Source of the DNA: Acanthamoeba castellanii str. Neff
Lineage: Eukaryota; Discosea; Longamoebia; Acanthamoebidae
Assembly: GCF_000313135.1 (NCBI RefSeq)
Contig: NW_004457369.1
Coordinates: forward strand, 20,656-45,981
DNA length: 25,326 nucleotides
Direction of reading: 5' to 3'
Shown: one piece after another, positions 1 to 9,374 of the stretch
Layout of the letters: the number at the start of each line of letters is the position of its first letter
Numbering within the stretch: position 1 is the first letter of the stretch
Program-made: the position numbers and the translations under genes
The notes under the pieces: model-generated
What the model was told of the DNA's origin: nothing
The model's database searches: none
The model's input: only the letters and a program-made list of their open reading frames with translations

Positions 1-948
1 CTCTGCCTCTGGCTGCCTTGCTGTGTGGTGGTTGATAAGAATTCTAATTCGCAAATGAGTGTAAAGGGCCTTTGCCTGGGGCCTTGATGGTACTCCCTCG
101 TCCACTTTGCCGCCGCGAGCCTTCGCTTCTCGGCCCTTCCCTCACGAGTTTGGGCGACTTTTCCGTCCCTTCTGTCTTCCCCTTCACCACACTGACGTGA
201 TCTCAGCCCACTGCGCTGCCCAGTAAGCCAGCTTCGGCGAGATTTCCGCCTCTTCGCTTTCGTTCTTTTCCTCGCTATTTCGCGACCTTCTCTTCTTTTT
301 TTTCTGAGGCCACGGCCCAGCCAGAGATGCTGTGCGACGCGCAGCGAGAGTTCGAATGCGGCCCTGGCCATGCTTGCCATGTTGGAGTGGTGAGATCACG
401 TGGATTCCGGACCTCTCCACATGCAAACCTGACCAGCAAAACAACCACGTTTGGATAAGAGCTATCAAGGTTGCAACTGATGGGAACTCCCCAGTGGCCC
501 AATGTCGCACACGCACAGTTTTGAACAGTTCCACCCACACTGTGGTGTAATTGCAATTCTTTGAGATCATTGTCGCCTGCATTCCTGCGTATTAGTTTTT
601 TTTTAAGGAGAAAGGAGGTTGTGGCCAGCGAGAAGAAGGCACTAGGCCTCGTGCAGCGCCGGCGCGTTGCTCTAGGAACGGAAAACCAGCTGCGTGGAGG
701 ATGCACACGAAGGTGCTGCCCTCCCACAGTAACGATCTCGCGGACCTACTCGCCACCACAGCCTTCCCCACCGTGAGGGGCTGCACTCGGCAAGCGGCAG
801 CAGCCGTGAGGCCCCCACCGCTCCGCTGTGGCGACTTTCGCCCACCATTCCACACGGCCTCGGCCCTGCGTCGCTTCGCGTTTTGGGCTTTGGCCGCGCG
901 CCCTTTGTTATGGGACTCTTTTATACGTTCGTGCATTGTTCAACATCA
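1..948. other. No gene supported; downstream flank of the cupin gene
   Basis: I see no convincing coding region here. Several short open frames exist on both strands, but they overlap one another, have no recognisable motif, and lack the splice-phase continuity seen in the genes to the right. The stretch contains two A/T homopolymer runs (near 295-303 and 597-604). The right edge is the 3' flank of the minus-strand cupin gene, whose stop codon lies at 949-951. Confidence 0.5.
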
Positions 949-1571
949 TCAGGCCTGTGGCTGGCTCTGCTTCTGCTTGATGAGGGCAGCTTCGAACCCA
1001 TCACCCGGTGGCGCAAAGGTCCATGTGATCTGTTGGCATGGTACGGGCGACTCAGCTGGCATGCCACAACGCACAGCAGCAGGCAGGGGTGAAGGGTGTT
1101 GTTACCCAAAGCGGTTCTGCGCCAGTGTTGACAAGGCGGTGTCGATGCCGTGGTGGCACATACATGGTCACTCCCGCTTGCAGGTCGCTCGATTCCACGC
1201 CAGCCGTCGCCACGCCTTCCGCCACTGTGCGATCCGAAAATTTAATCTCAATCACAAGAGATTAATCGTTTGTGCTCTGTACCCTGGTCTGTCTCGATGT
1301 ACGCTTGACCTTGGCCGCGCCACACGAAGATTACCTCCTCCTTGTCGTCATGGTGGTGCCACGGAATCTCACTCCCGACCTCCACCTCCTCCACACCGAA
1401 ATCGAGGTGGGCCGTCTTGACGAGCGGGTAGATGGTGCGGGGTGGGTGCAGCCCATACGCCCGCCCCCCGTGCTGCACGTCGTGGCGGAAGAAGAAAGCC
1501 GAGCCAGATGTCGGGGCAGTGGCATCGGACGATGAGGAAGAGCTGGCCGCTGTGGTGGTCGTCGTCTGCAT
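949..1571 (-). CDS. Small single-domain cupin protein, three exons
   Basis: The model is exon 1 1571-1283, exon 2 1224-1106, exon 3 1029-949, with phases matching at both GT-AG introns, giving 162 residues. The N-terminus is a Thr/Ser-rich low-complexity stretch. The core carries cupin motif 1: a Gly, then the three-His cluster of PWHHHDDKEE, a conserved Glu and a following Gly. Exon 2 carries motif 2, with the Pro-Pro, a His (MYVPPRHRH) and the Asn of LVNTG, although the usual Gly after the Pro is Arg. The His and Glu residues would bind a metal in a beta-barrel. Single-domain cupins of this size range from dioxygenases to isomerases and sugar-binding proteins, and the substrate cannot be read from sequence. 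An in-frame upstream Met at 1718 would add 49 residues of unconserved sequence, so I prefer the Met at 1571. It is divergent from the small gene at 1814. Confidence 0.78.
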
Positions 1572-1813
1572 TATGCTCGCTGGCGTGTGTAACTGCAGCT
1601 GGCACCGACGAGGCCGCACCACGGACCAAACGGGCGAGGTGCTGGTGCGCTTGGCTTGGCGCAGCATTCCACGAGTGCCTTGCGGTGAAGGCCGAGAGGT
1701 CAAGTCGGCGAACAACAAAACGCGACTCCTCGCGACTCAACGACACAACAACCGACAACCGCCCACACCAGCACAAGCAACCACAACGTAAGCATCGTAA
1801 GCATCACAAGGAC

Positions 1814-2014
1814 ATGTCGGCGCCGCAAGCAGAGAGCCTGGATGGGTTGTCAACGGAGGAGCTGATCGAGCGGGGCGTGGAGGCCATGGCCGCCAAGAAG
1901 GGGGTGACCGACGACGAAGGCAAGGCTGCCATCCGCCGCACGCTTCAGGCTCTGCCACCCTCCCACGTGAAGATCTTCATTGAGTCGGCTCACAAGCCCC
2001 AGGCCAAAGATTAA
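1814..2014 (+). CDS. Small unknown protein, 66 residues
   Basis: I do not recognise this protein. It starts MSAPQAESLDGLSTEEL and ends in a Lys/Asp tail before TAA. The composition (G/C-ending codons, an amphipathic Glu/Ala/Lys helix, then a second helix around residues 41-58) looks coding, and an AT-rich 3' flank follows directly. The frame stays open far upstream, but that extension runs antisense through exon 1 of the cupin gene, so the Met at 1814 is the sensible start. No signal peptide or membrane segment is visible. It faces away from the cupin gene across a gap of about 240 bp, so the two may share a promoter region. It could also be part of a gene with an upstream exon I did not find. 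Confidence 0.5.
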   Translation: MSAPQAESLDGLSTEELIERGVEAMAAKKGVTDDEGKAAIRRTLQALPPSHVKIFIESAHKPQAKD

Positions 2015-2046
2015 ATTTGTAGTGAAAAATAAGAAAAATATTCATG

Positions 2047-2092
2047 TGTGCGGGAAACAAAAATAAATAAATAAATAAATACAATTTCGTTT
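2047..2092. repeat. AAAT tetranucleotide tract
   Basis: A run of AAAT/TAAA units lies in the AT-rich gap between the stop of the 66-residue gene and the Met at 2097. It probably belongs to the 3' UTR of the left gene or the promoter of the right one. Confidence 0.7.
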
Positions 2093-2096
2093 GTTT

Positions 2097-2568
2097 ATGT
2101 ACCAAGCGCCCACAGATGAGGCAGGCGATCCACCCTCGAGGGTTCAATCTCAAGCACTTGCAGCCACCCACGATCATGTGCAGATTTTGTCCCTCTTCGC
2201 TGGATGCATGAACGTACGCTCCCCCCCCCTCTCCTCTTTCTCTCCTCTTCCTTGCACGTAGTGACCAGGTGGGGGCGACAACGTTGCAGGTCGTGCTGGA
2301 CAACATGAAGCTGTACGATTTCAAGGACGTGCCAACGGGAATCAAAGCCCATATTCGCACTACGCTGGCCGACAGGCGGATGGCCAAGGACGCGCACAGG
2401 CGCGGGCACTTCTACGTGAGCTCGACGTCCTCATCTTCCGCCTCAGCTTCAGCATCGTCCTTCCGCGCACCGAAGATGAAGGAGGTCGTGCGAGTCAATG
2501 GGACGTGGGTGCATCCACAACCACCCCCACCAGCGATGTTTACACCTTGGGACGGACCCGTGCCTTGA
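2097..2568 (+). CDS. Probable two-exon protein of unknown function
   Basis: Proposed exon 1 is 2097-2213 and exon 2 is 2269-2568. They are joined in phase 0 across a 55-bp intron with donor GTACGC, a long C/T tract and acceptor CCAG, giving 138 residues. I do not recognise a family. The best-preserved part spans the junction and the start of exon 2, with alternating hydrophobic and charged residues (TTLQVVLDNMKLYDFKDVP), followed by a basic segment, a Ser/Ala tract and a Pro-rich C-terminus. Exon 2 has no ATG at its 5' edge, which argues for the upstream exon. A start at the internal Met (2305) would give only 87 residues. The gene is packed tightly between two plus-strand neighbours. Confidence 0.45.
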
Positions 2569-2790
2569 CCTTCTTCACATAAACAAACCCCTTTCTGTAG
2601 CAGGAGGCGCCCGCCACTCTCGGACCTTCCCGATCATGATGATGGTGAGATGTCGGCGACACCCATCCCAGCTTTCCTAAAGGGCTTTTGTTGTGGCGAA
2701 CAAAAAGGCAGCGGCGGGCGACCATTTGGTCACAAGCAAGCTGCGGGCAAGAGCCACAAGAGCCAGACAAGGACAAACGGACATTGTGCG

Positions 2791-3391
2791 ATGCGTAGAA
2801 GCAGTGGCAGGTTGTTGAGTGGTGCGCAGACGCGGCTGGGTGGTGCGGTGGTGTCGGCCCCGAGGCAGGCCACAACGGCGGCGCACGTGGGCTGGAGACG
2901 GCTGGCGAGCGGCCCCGCACAGCCGCTTGTGCCGCCCTTCACCGAGCAGACCGCCCGTGCCAAGGTGCAAGCGGCCGAGAACCTATGGAACACCAAGGAC
3001 CCCAGCAAGGTATCCATCACCATTTTATTGGTATTTATCTTATAATTAGCTAAATAAAATAAATAAAATATTGCAGGTGGCCCTGGCGTACACGGAGGAC
3101 TCGGTCTGGCGCAATCGGGATCGGTTCCTGCAGGGTCGCGCCGCCATCAGGGCTTTCCTGGAGGAGAAGTGGGCCAAGGAGCACGACTATCGCCTGCGCA
3201 AGGAGCTGTTCTGTTTCGCCGGAGACAGGATCGCGGTCGAGTTCAACTACGAGTACCGCGATGACAACGGCCGATGGTGGCGCGCCTATGGCCTGGAGCA
3301 TTGGACCTTCGACGAGCGTGGCCTCATGCACACTCGCCAGGCCTCCATCAACGACGTGCCCATCGAGGAGAAGGACCGCATCGTCCAGTAG
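2791..3391 (+). CDS. DUF1348 / SnoaL-like (NTF2 fold) protein with probable mitochondrial presequence
   Basis: Exon 1 is 2791-3009 and exon 2 is 3077-3391, phase 0, with an AT-rich 67-bp intron (donor GTATCC, acceptor TTGCAG), giving 177 residues. From about residue 50 the protein matches the DUF1348 family along its length: [18 protein letters not shown], then [14 protein letters not shown], an [12 protein letters not shown] segment, the [14 protein letters not shown] strand, the [14 protein letters not shown] strand and the ending QASINDVPI. Bacterial members are about 150 residues and of unknown function; the NTF2-like cone fold is inferred. The first 45 residues are rich in Arg, Ser, Ala and Gly with no acidic residue ([18 protein letters not shown]), as in matrix-targeting peptides. 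An in-frame Met at 2650 would bury that presequence, so I chose 2791. Mitochondrial location is inferred. Confidence 0.85.
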
Positions 3392-3446
3392 TCGGGGTGC
3401 GCGGTCCATGTCAAAGGAAAGCTGTTGATACATACAAATAACATTA

Positions 3447-3868
3447 CTAGACCTCTATACCACTTGAGTCGGCGTCCGTCTCGAGGATGTCAAAGCTGCC
3501 CTCTTGCTGCACACGCCCAACACCACCAACACAATGAGCATGCGACCCAGTGTGTGTGAGAGAGTAGGCGGAGGAGATCCACACTTACCACGGCTTGGTA
3601 CCATGCCCGCCAGTCATTCTCAAACTTGCGGCGGTTGGCCGAGTTCATCGTCAGCTTCGCCTTCTCGCACATGCTCTTCCACACCCAGTTGTCCTTCGCC
3701 ACCTACTCGCACTTCACATCAGCACCACAAAGTACCGGAAGAGGGGGGGGGAGGGGAACGTACCTGGTGCCACTGGTGCGAGACCAGGGACGCGGACCTC
3801 AGGCAGGTGGGGGTGAGGAGGGAGAAGATGTGGAACAGGACCTCGTCCGGCAGTGCCTCGACCTCCAT
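3447..3868 (-). CDS. Small F-box protein, three exons
   Basis: Exons are 3868-3764, 3702-3589 and 3506-3447, all joined in phase 0 (donors GTACGT and GTAAGT), giving 92 residues. The F-box begins almost at the N-terminus: ALPDEVLFHIFSLLTPTCL, then the SASLVSHQWHQ helix, then WVWKSMCEKA, the usual position of the conserved Trp after an F-box. F-box domains bind Skp1 and bring a substrate to an SCF ubiquitin ligase. No repeat domain follows; the rest is a short basic helix and an acidic tail ending in SSGIEV. The protein is therefore a near-minimal F-box. It may need a partner for substrate binding, or the locus may be a remnant of a longer gene, but no stop or frameshift is seen inside the model. 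Confidence 0.8.
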
Positions 3869-4444
3869 CAATCAGAGCAAAAGTGAAGAAGTGGTTGAGA
3901 CCGGGCCGGTGACTATCGCCTTTCTGTCCGGCACTGAAAATGGTCTTTGCGGCATTTTCTTGGTTAGCGGAGGTGAACCGAAAAGCTGAGGTGTGGCCGG
4001 TCGGACTTAGGGCTGACGACGAGACGCACAACCACCACAAGTCTCGCCCGGGTGTGCTTGTCGAACGGTGGGGTATGAACTGTGCTCCACCTGGTCGCGG
4101 CTTGACCTGGCCCCGACCTTGTATCTCGCGGGTATCTGCAAAATGGTGCTGTGTGTACAACGTGGAAATATCGTGCTCCTGCACACTGCCGGAGACGTCT
4201 CCGTTCGGTGGCTGTGTCTGGGCTTCCCTTCTCCCTCAAGAGCAAGCAAAGGATTCACGCGAACTAAGGTGCTCGTGGCGCCAGTTCAGCGCAGCAGCAA
4301 GGGACCACCAAGATTAACTCGAAGCGGGTGTACGACAAGAAAAATCTACGAAGCCGCAGGAACGGCCAAGGTCACTTAGTGACTCGGCCAGCTGAGCGAC
4401 CACAAGTTCGAAAAGCTTGGAGGTCTTACACCAAGCCACACAAG
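3869..4444. other. Divergent intergenic region
   Basis: This 576-bp stretch separates the minus-strand F-box gene from the plus-strand disordered-protein gene and should hold promoters for both. I see no clear TATA box and no supported open frame. Confidence 0.5.
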
Positions 4445-6727
4445 ATGGAGGATGACGCGCCAGCGGTGGGTGTAGCGGGCAACGAGAAGGTAGACATCTC
4501 CTCCACGTTGTCTTCATCTTCGGCATCTTCATCCACGAGGTCACGACCTACGTGGGGCAAGGTTATGCGGCAGACGTGGGCGCGCACCTCGAGCCGACGG
4601 CTCAACTCGAAATCGAGCACCGCCCCCGCGACGGCCGCAGGGGGACCTGGTGGTGGGCTGTCGAAGAGCGCCCCCGAGAAGGATGACGAGGACGAAGACA
4701 AGAAAAGATCGAAAGCGAAGAAGGAAAGAACGAAAACGACGAAGAAAACGCGAATCCGAATCGACAAGGCCGCCGAAGAGCGAAGGGCGTTGACGAGCGA
4801 CTTTTCATCTTCCTCCTCTTCATCCTGCGCATCTCCATCTCCTTCCTACATCTCCTCGTCTTCTTCGTCGTACTCGCGCTATGGGACCTTCGCGCAGTCG
4901 GCTTCCGCCACGCTCACCGCTGCCGGCAGCGCCCGAGGCCCGCGCGGCCGGTTCGGCTACGAGTCTCTCCGTGCGGGTCGTATCGCCCCGCTTGCCGCCT
5001 CTGGTCCCTGGTACGCTCCTACCCTGCTTGTGTGCGTGTGCGTGTGCGGTGACGTGCGTGCGTGTGCGTGTGCGTGCGGCTGATTCACGTGGGGTTGCAG
5101 GGACGAGGAGGTGTCGTGGGTGATCGACGAACGACGGCTGCGCAAGGTGAGCGGCGGGATCGTACGGAAGGAGGAGCCCAGCGGAAAACAGCGGAAGGCG
5201 CCGTGCGCCGTGGCTGGGAAGGATCGCGACAGCGTTGCTCGACGGGATCGAGTCGCGGGCGGGGAGAAGGAGAAGGCGAAGGCGGAGAGCGTGGAAGAGG
5301 AAGAAAGCGAAGAAGCGGAGCCAGAGGCGGTGGGAGAGGATGCAGCGGAGGAGAAGGGAGCCTTCGACTTGCTGTGTGCGTACTATCCGCACTCGCTGGC
5401 CTCGCTAACGAGCCTCACCACTAAGAAGGGGAAGGAAAAGAGCGAAAGAGAAAGCGACGACGAGAGCGAGAGCGAAAGCGACAGATACAAGATCGTCAAG
5501 GCGAAGGGCACCGGGGTAGAGGAGACGAAGAACGTGACGATCGCGAGCGAAGACGATAACGAGCGCGAAGGTGGGAAGGAGAAGAAGAACGAAGCCAGCA
5601 ATGGCAAGCGGCCGAGGAGGAAGCGGCGAGCAGTCTCGGCCAAGCGAAACGACGAGGGCCGGCTGCTGCGGTTGCGCGCCAAGCTGTGCAAGAGCGGAGA
5701 TATTCTCCTGTGCATGCGCAGAGAGCGCAGCTACGACGGCGACGGCGACAACGACGGATCGGGCGATGGCGGTGGTGCGTCGACGCCCGAATCCTCGCCG
5801 GAGCTGCAGGGCAGGGACGGCCGCGGGCGCAGGGCCGACGGGGAGGGCCAGGCCCAGACCGACGCTGCCGCCACGCTGGAGGCCAAGACGAAGAAATCGT
5901 CCACGCCCAGAAAGGAGGAGAAGGAGTCGGAGGCCGAGCGCGCGATGGAAAGGGAGATGGAGGAGTTGTGGAAGCGGGCGAGCAAGCCGCGACGCTGCAG
6001 CGAACCGTTTGCCTTCCCCTCGCGACGATCGCGCGGCAAGGCGCGCCGCGCGGACGGCGACGAAGCCGTCGGTGGCGACGGTGGCAGTGGCTCACGCGAT
6101 CGCTCGAACACGATCAGTTCGTTCGTGCTGGCGTTCGAGGAGCGCAAGGATCTGAGCCAGCTCGCCCGCGAGCGCGACCAGGAGAAGTCCGAGCGCAAGA
6201 GTCGCTGGCGCGCCTACTCCTTCATCACTCCTCGCCGCAACCGCAACGGCAGCAACGCCCAACCTGCGGCGCTGGCGACACCCTCATCATCGTCTTCATC
6301 ATCTGCACTGCCGCAGGACAGCCCGGCCGCCGCCGGCGTCGTGCAGGGCCGCCAGCGCAGCTCTTCGCTGGGCGCCCCACGGCCGAACCTCAACCTTATC
6401 GAGCAGCCTCTGCGTCAAGCGCGAAGCCTGAGCGACGACGAGGGCGAATCGGGCAGACTGGACGATGACGATGACATCTACGGCGGCGGCGCGGCCAACA
6501 CGTTCGTCGATCTCGACAACCGGCCGCGGCCGCACCAGCAGCTCCTCCTGCACCAGCAGCAGCTCAAGGCCCAGCGCGACCGGCGACGGCGCGAACGCGA
6601 GGCGGCCGAGCGCAAGGAGGAGGACGAGCGCCCGCACGAGACCACGAGAGACAACGGCAACAAGAGCGAAGGCAGCGCCAAGCCCAGCTGGCGCAACCTC
6701 AAGCTCCTCTTCTCCAGCGAGCGGTGA
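4445..6727 (+). CDS. Large disordered Ser/Lys/Glu-rich protein (paralogue A), two exons
   Basis: Exon 1 is 4445-5010 and exon 2 is 5101-6727, joined in phase 2 (donor GTACGC, acceptor TTGCAG), giving 730 residues. I do not recognise a named domain. Most of the chain is low complexity: poly-Ser near residues 20-35 and 140-170, and Lys/Arg/Glu/Asp blocks elsewhere. Islands of order include the EVSWVIDERR motif (about 192-201), GAFDLLCAYYPHSLASL (about 275-291), a Leu/Arg helix with RAKLCKSGDILLCMRRE, an NTISSFVLAFEER helix, SFITPRR, and a C-terminal WRNLKLLFSSER. Several Arg-Arg-X-Ser-like sites could be kinase targets. The first two islands recur in the gene at 7341, which points to an old tandem duplication. 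The start is the first in-frame ATG. It could be a cytoskeletal or signalling scaffold, but that is a guess. Confidence 0.75.
5029..5082. repeat. GTGCGT/GTGTGC microsatellite inside an intron
   Basis: Imperfect repeats of GTGCGTGTGC fill most of the single intron of paralogue A, between the donor at 5011 and the acceptor ending at 5100. Confidence 0.85.
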
Positions 6728-7340
6728 ACAGGCAACACACACCAGTAACATTATTTATTTAGTCACAACTGTGAGATTGCAGAGAAATGTTAATATGCAC
6801 CTTGGGGCACACAGTTCATCTCCGATGTCGCTTCTGCGACAGATACCTCAAGAACTAAGGGTGCGTTACACGCCACACTGGTGGCTTGCGCGACGGCGCA
6901 CGCTGGCTGAAACGGCGAAAAACGACGAGATTTCATTCTCTTTTGTCAAGAGGCCCTGTCCAATGAGAGCACGAATAGAGTGCAGCAATTTAGAATATTT
7001 GTGGCGATATAATGGGCGACATAGTTGAAATGCAGACAAGATATGAACGAGATTCCGGTGGTGCTGTTTTCCACCAAATCCTGCCGCATTGAATCCCTTA
7101 TGATAACACACTGCCGTGCTTCGTCTTGCCAGCTCGGGTCAAGCTTGTTGGGTTCTGTGTTGTCACTCTGATTGACCTGCCAGACAGCCCATTCACACAC
7201 ACTCACTCTACTCGTCGTACAGCGCCATCGCCCTATCATCATCCTCACCATCAACTCCACAACCACAAGCGAGTCGCCACCTTCTCCATTTCTCCAAGCG
7301 AGAGCACCACAACAAGCTCGAGCAACCTCTCCGAAGAACT
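6728..7340. other. Intergenic region between the two paralogues
   Basis: This stretch has no supported gene. It is AT-richer than its flanks, with an AT-rich 3' flank just after 6727. It must contain the end of paralogue A and the promoter of paralogue B. A CCAAT-like element lies near 6960-6964, about 380 bp before the start codon; I do not see a TATA box. Confidence 0.5.
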
Positions 7341-9188
7341 ATGGCGGCAGCGACGATGCTCGCCTCCTCTATGCCCACGCCTACGCTCGACGCCCCGACG
7401 ACACACCCAGACGAAATCCGCGCGCAGGTGGCGGCCAAGCGCGAGCTCACCCGCATGAAGCGGTGGCGGCACAGGGCCGTCAACACGCCACTCAACGGGG
7501 TGGGCCTGCACCACCTCATGGCCCTGAGCGACCGCGACTGGCGCCGATGGCCGCGGGTGGGCGGCGGCCACCGCGAGGGCCTCGACAACTCGGGCGTGAT
7601 GGTGTTCACGGCGGAGGACTTTGACAGCGACGCGGTCGAGGGCGACGATGGCGAAGACGAGTGCGACGGAGTTGGAGTTGCTATTAGGAATAGCAGCAAC
7701 ATCTACTATGGCTCGTCGTCATCGACGTCGTCATCGTCGAGCGACAGCGACGGCGAGCTGAGCGACGACTGGGAGGACCCGCTCTGGGTGAAGGACGACA
7801 ATGTACGGACCGAGGGCCGGTGCGACTGGACCCCGCCGCGGCCGCTGCAGGTCGTGCGCCAGGCCGAGCCGGATGACTCCGAACACGCCCCATCGGCAGT
7901 AATAGGAGTTAAAACAGCGAAGAAGAACGAAAGCGACAAGAAGACGAACAAGAGGGGGGAGGAACGCGACGGCATATCATCGGACGAGGTGGAGCACCTC
8001 GTGTCAAGCAACGAGCTTAGCTGGGTCATCGACAGCAACGGCCGACAGAGCAGCAGCGAGGAGGTGGTGATGGAGCTCGAGGAGCAGGACGCCGAGGAGG
8101 AGGACCACCGTACGCGAGCGCGCGGTGGCACTGAGTCGTCATACGAGCGCGGGGCCGAGTACCTACTCCAGAAGTACTACTGCTCGCTGCCCACGTTCCC
8201 CACCCGGGCCGGGAGCCGCATCAGCGCCGCCCAGCAAGTCATCGATGCCCAACAGCAGCACCGCCAGCGGGCCGAGACGACCACGACCACGACGACCACT
8301 ACGCCGAGCAAGAACGAAGCGGAGGATGAGGAGGAAAAGAAAGAGAAGACGAAGCCGAAGAAAGAGAAACGAGAGAAGACGAAGCCGACCAAGAAGGTGA
8401 AGAGCAAGGCCGAGACCGACTGCGGCAAGAAGGTGGTGGTGCCTCGTATCGAGGGACTCTCGCTCGATGACGCCAGCAACGGCGACGATAAAGAGGAAAG
8501 CGGCGGCAGCGCCAAGCGGCGCCAGAAGCGGAACAAAAGCAGCCAGGGGAAGACCAGTTCGTGCCCCACGCCCAGGACCGGGCCACCGTCGGTGGCCACG
8601 CCCGAGGCGACCCCGCGAGAGGCCGAGGGAGCCGCCGCCGGGCAGAGCGCCAAGGGGACCAAGGGCGGGCCAGGTCGCAACCTGGTCAACTTCTTCAACC
8701 TGAGCCCGCGCCGACCGAGGGACCCGACCAAGCGGCGCAGCAGCTTCATCCGCCGCCGCTCGATCGAGGAGGAGGCCGAAGCCGCCGCCACCGCCCACGA
8801 AGCCGCCCTGCGCCACCTCCAGCTACAACTACAGCAACAGCCGCACCCCGAGGAGGTCGATGTCGAGGCCGATGAGGCTGATGAGGGCGAGGAGTGGACG
8901 CAGGGCTTGAGGAAGCCGAGGCGGAAGAGGAGCATCAGCATTCCGCTGTCGTCCTATCGGCTCGAGCTGGAGTTCATGAGCCTCAAGTCGGCTCTGAGCA
9001 AGGGCGACAGCGGCGGTAGCGGGAACGGAGGCCGGAGGCAGCGACGGAAGGGTCCCGCCGAGGGGTCGAGCAAGAAAACGCGGAAGGGGCACAACAAGTT
9101 CAACACGATCACGAGCATGACCGACACCCGCCAGTACTACTTCATGGACGAATTCGAGGAGTGCGAGGGAAAGAAGGCCGAGCGCTGA
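7341..9188 (+). CDS. Large disordered charged protein (paralogue B), single exon
   Basis: A single open exon encodes 615 residues from the first ATG. No named domain is visible. Residues 24-95 form the most ordered part, rich in Arg, Trp and Leu (KRWRHRAVNTPLNGVGLHH and DRDWRRWPRVGGG). Then come an acidic stretch, a poly-Ser/Asp tract (about 124-137), and a WEDPLWVKDDN segment. The islands shared with the left neighbour follow: ELSWVID (225-231) and GAEYLLQKYYCSLPTF (271-286). The second half has Thr, Glu/Lys and Gln tracts, a NLVNFFNLSPRR segment, a KRRSSFIRRRS cluster that looks like basophilic kinase sites, and KRRSISIPLSSYRLELEFM. The lack of an intron contrasts with most neighbours and with paralogue A. 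Function is unknown; scaffold or cytoskeletal regulation is only a possibility. Confidence 0.8.
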   Translation: MAAATMLASSMPTPTLDAPTTHPDEIRAQVAAKRELTRMKRWRHRAVNTPLNGVGLHHLMALSDRDWRRWPRVGGGHREGLDNSGVMVFTAEDFDSDAVEGDDGEDECDGVGVAIRNSSNIYYGSSSSTSSSSSDSDGELSDDWEDPLWVKDDNVRTEGRCDWTPPRPLQVVRQAEPDDSEHAPSAVIGVKTAKKNESDKKTNKRGEERDGISSDEVEHLVSSNELSWVIDSNGRQSSSEEVVMELEEQDAEEEDHRTRARGGTESSYERGAEYLLQKYYCSLPTFPTRAGSRISAAQQVIDAQQQHRQRAETTTTTTTTTPSKNEAEDEEEKKEKTKPKKEKREKTKPTKKVKSKAETDCGKKVVVPRIEGLSLDDASNGDDKEESGGSAKRRQKRNKSSQGKTSSCPTPRTGPPSVATPEATPREAEGAAAGQSAKGTKGGPGRNLVNFFNLSPRRPRDPTKRRSSFIRRRSIEEEAEAAATAHEAALRHLQLQLQQQPHPEEVDVEADEADEGEEWTQGLRKPRRKRSISIPLSSYRLELEFMSLKSALSKGDSGGSGNGGRRQRRKGPAEGSSKKTRKGHNKFNTITSMTDTRQYYFMDEFEECEGKKAER

Positions 9189-9374
9189 TTGACTTCAAAC
9201 CACTACTTACCTACGCGTTGTAATACAAAGATATGTTAAGCGCATCACGTCAAGATCGGGGTGACAACCAAAAGCTGAGAAACACCTCGGCGTGCACTTG
9301 CATCACTTCGTTATTGATTCTATTCACATCTGGAGGCCACCGCACGCACACGCGGCACGACACGACACACAGGT

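Noticed and set aside
320..370. GTTCGAAT string that could be a tRNA T-loop
   Set aside because: The stem halves do not pair and no cloverleaf can be drawn on either strand.
701..1420. 239-codon plus-strand frame at the left end
   Set aside because: It runs antisense to all three cupin exons, and its product is Arg/Pro/His-rich without any motif.
8163..8941. Long open frames on the minus strand opposite paralogue B
   Set aside because: They mirror GC-rich, repeat-like codons of the plus-strand gene, give Leu/Ser/Arg-rich chains without motifs, and overlap each other.
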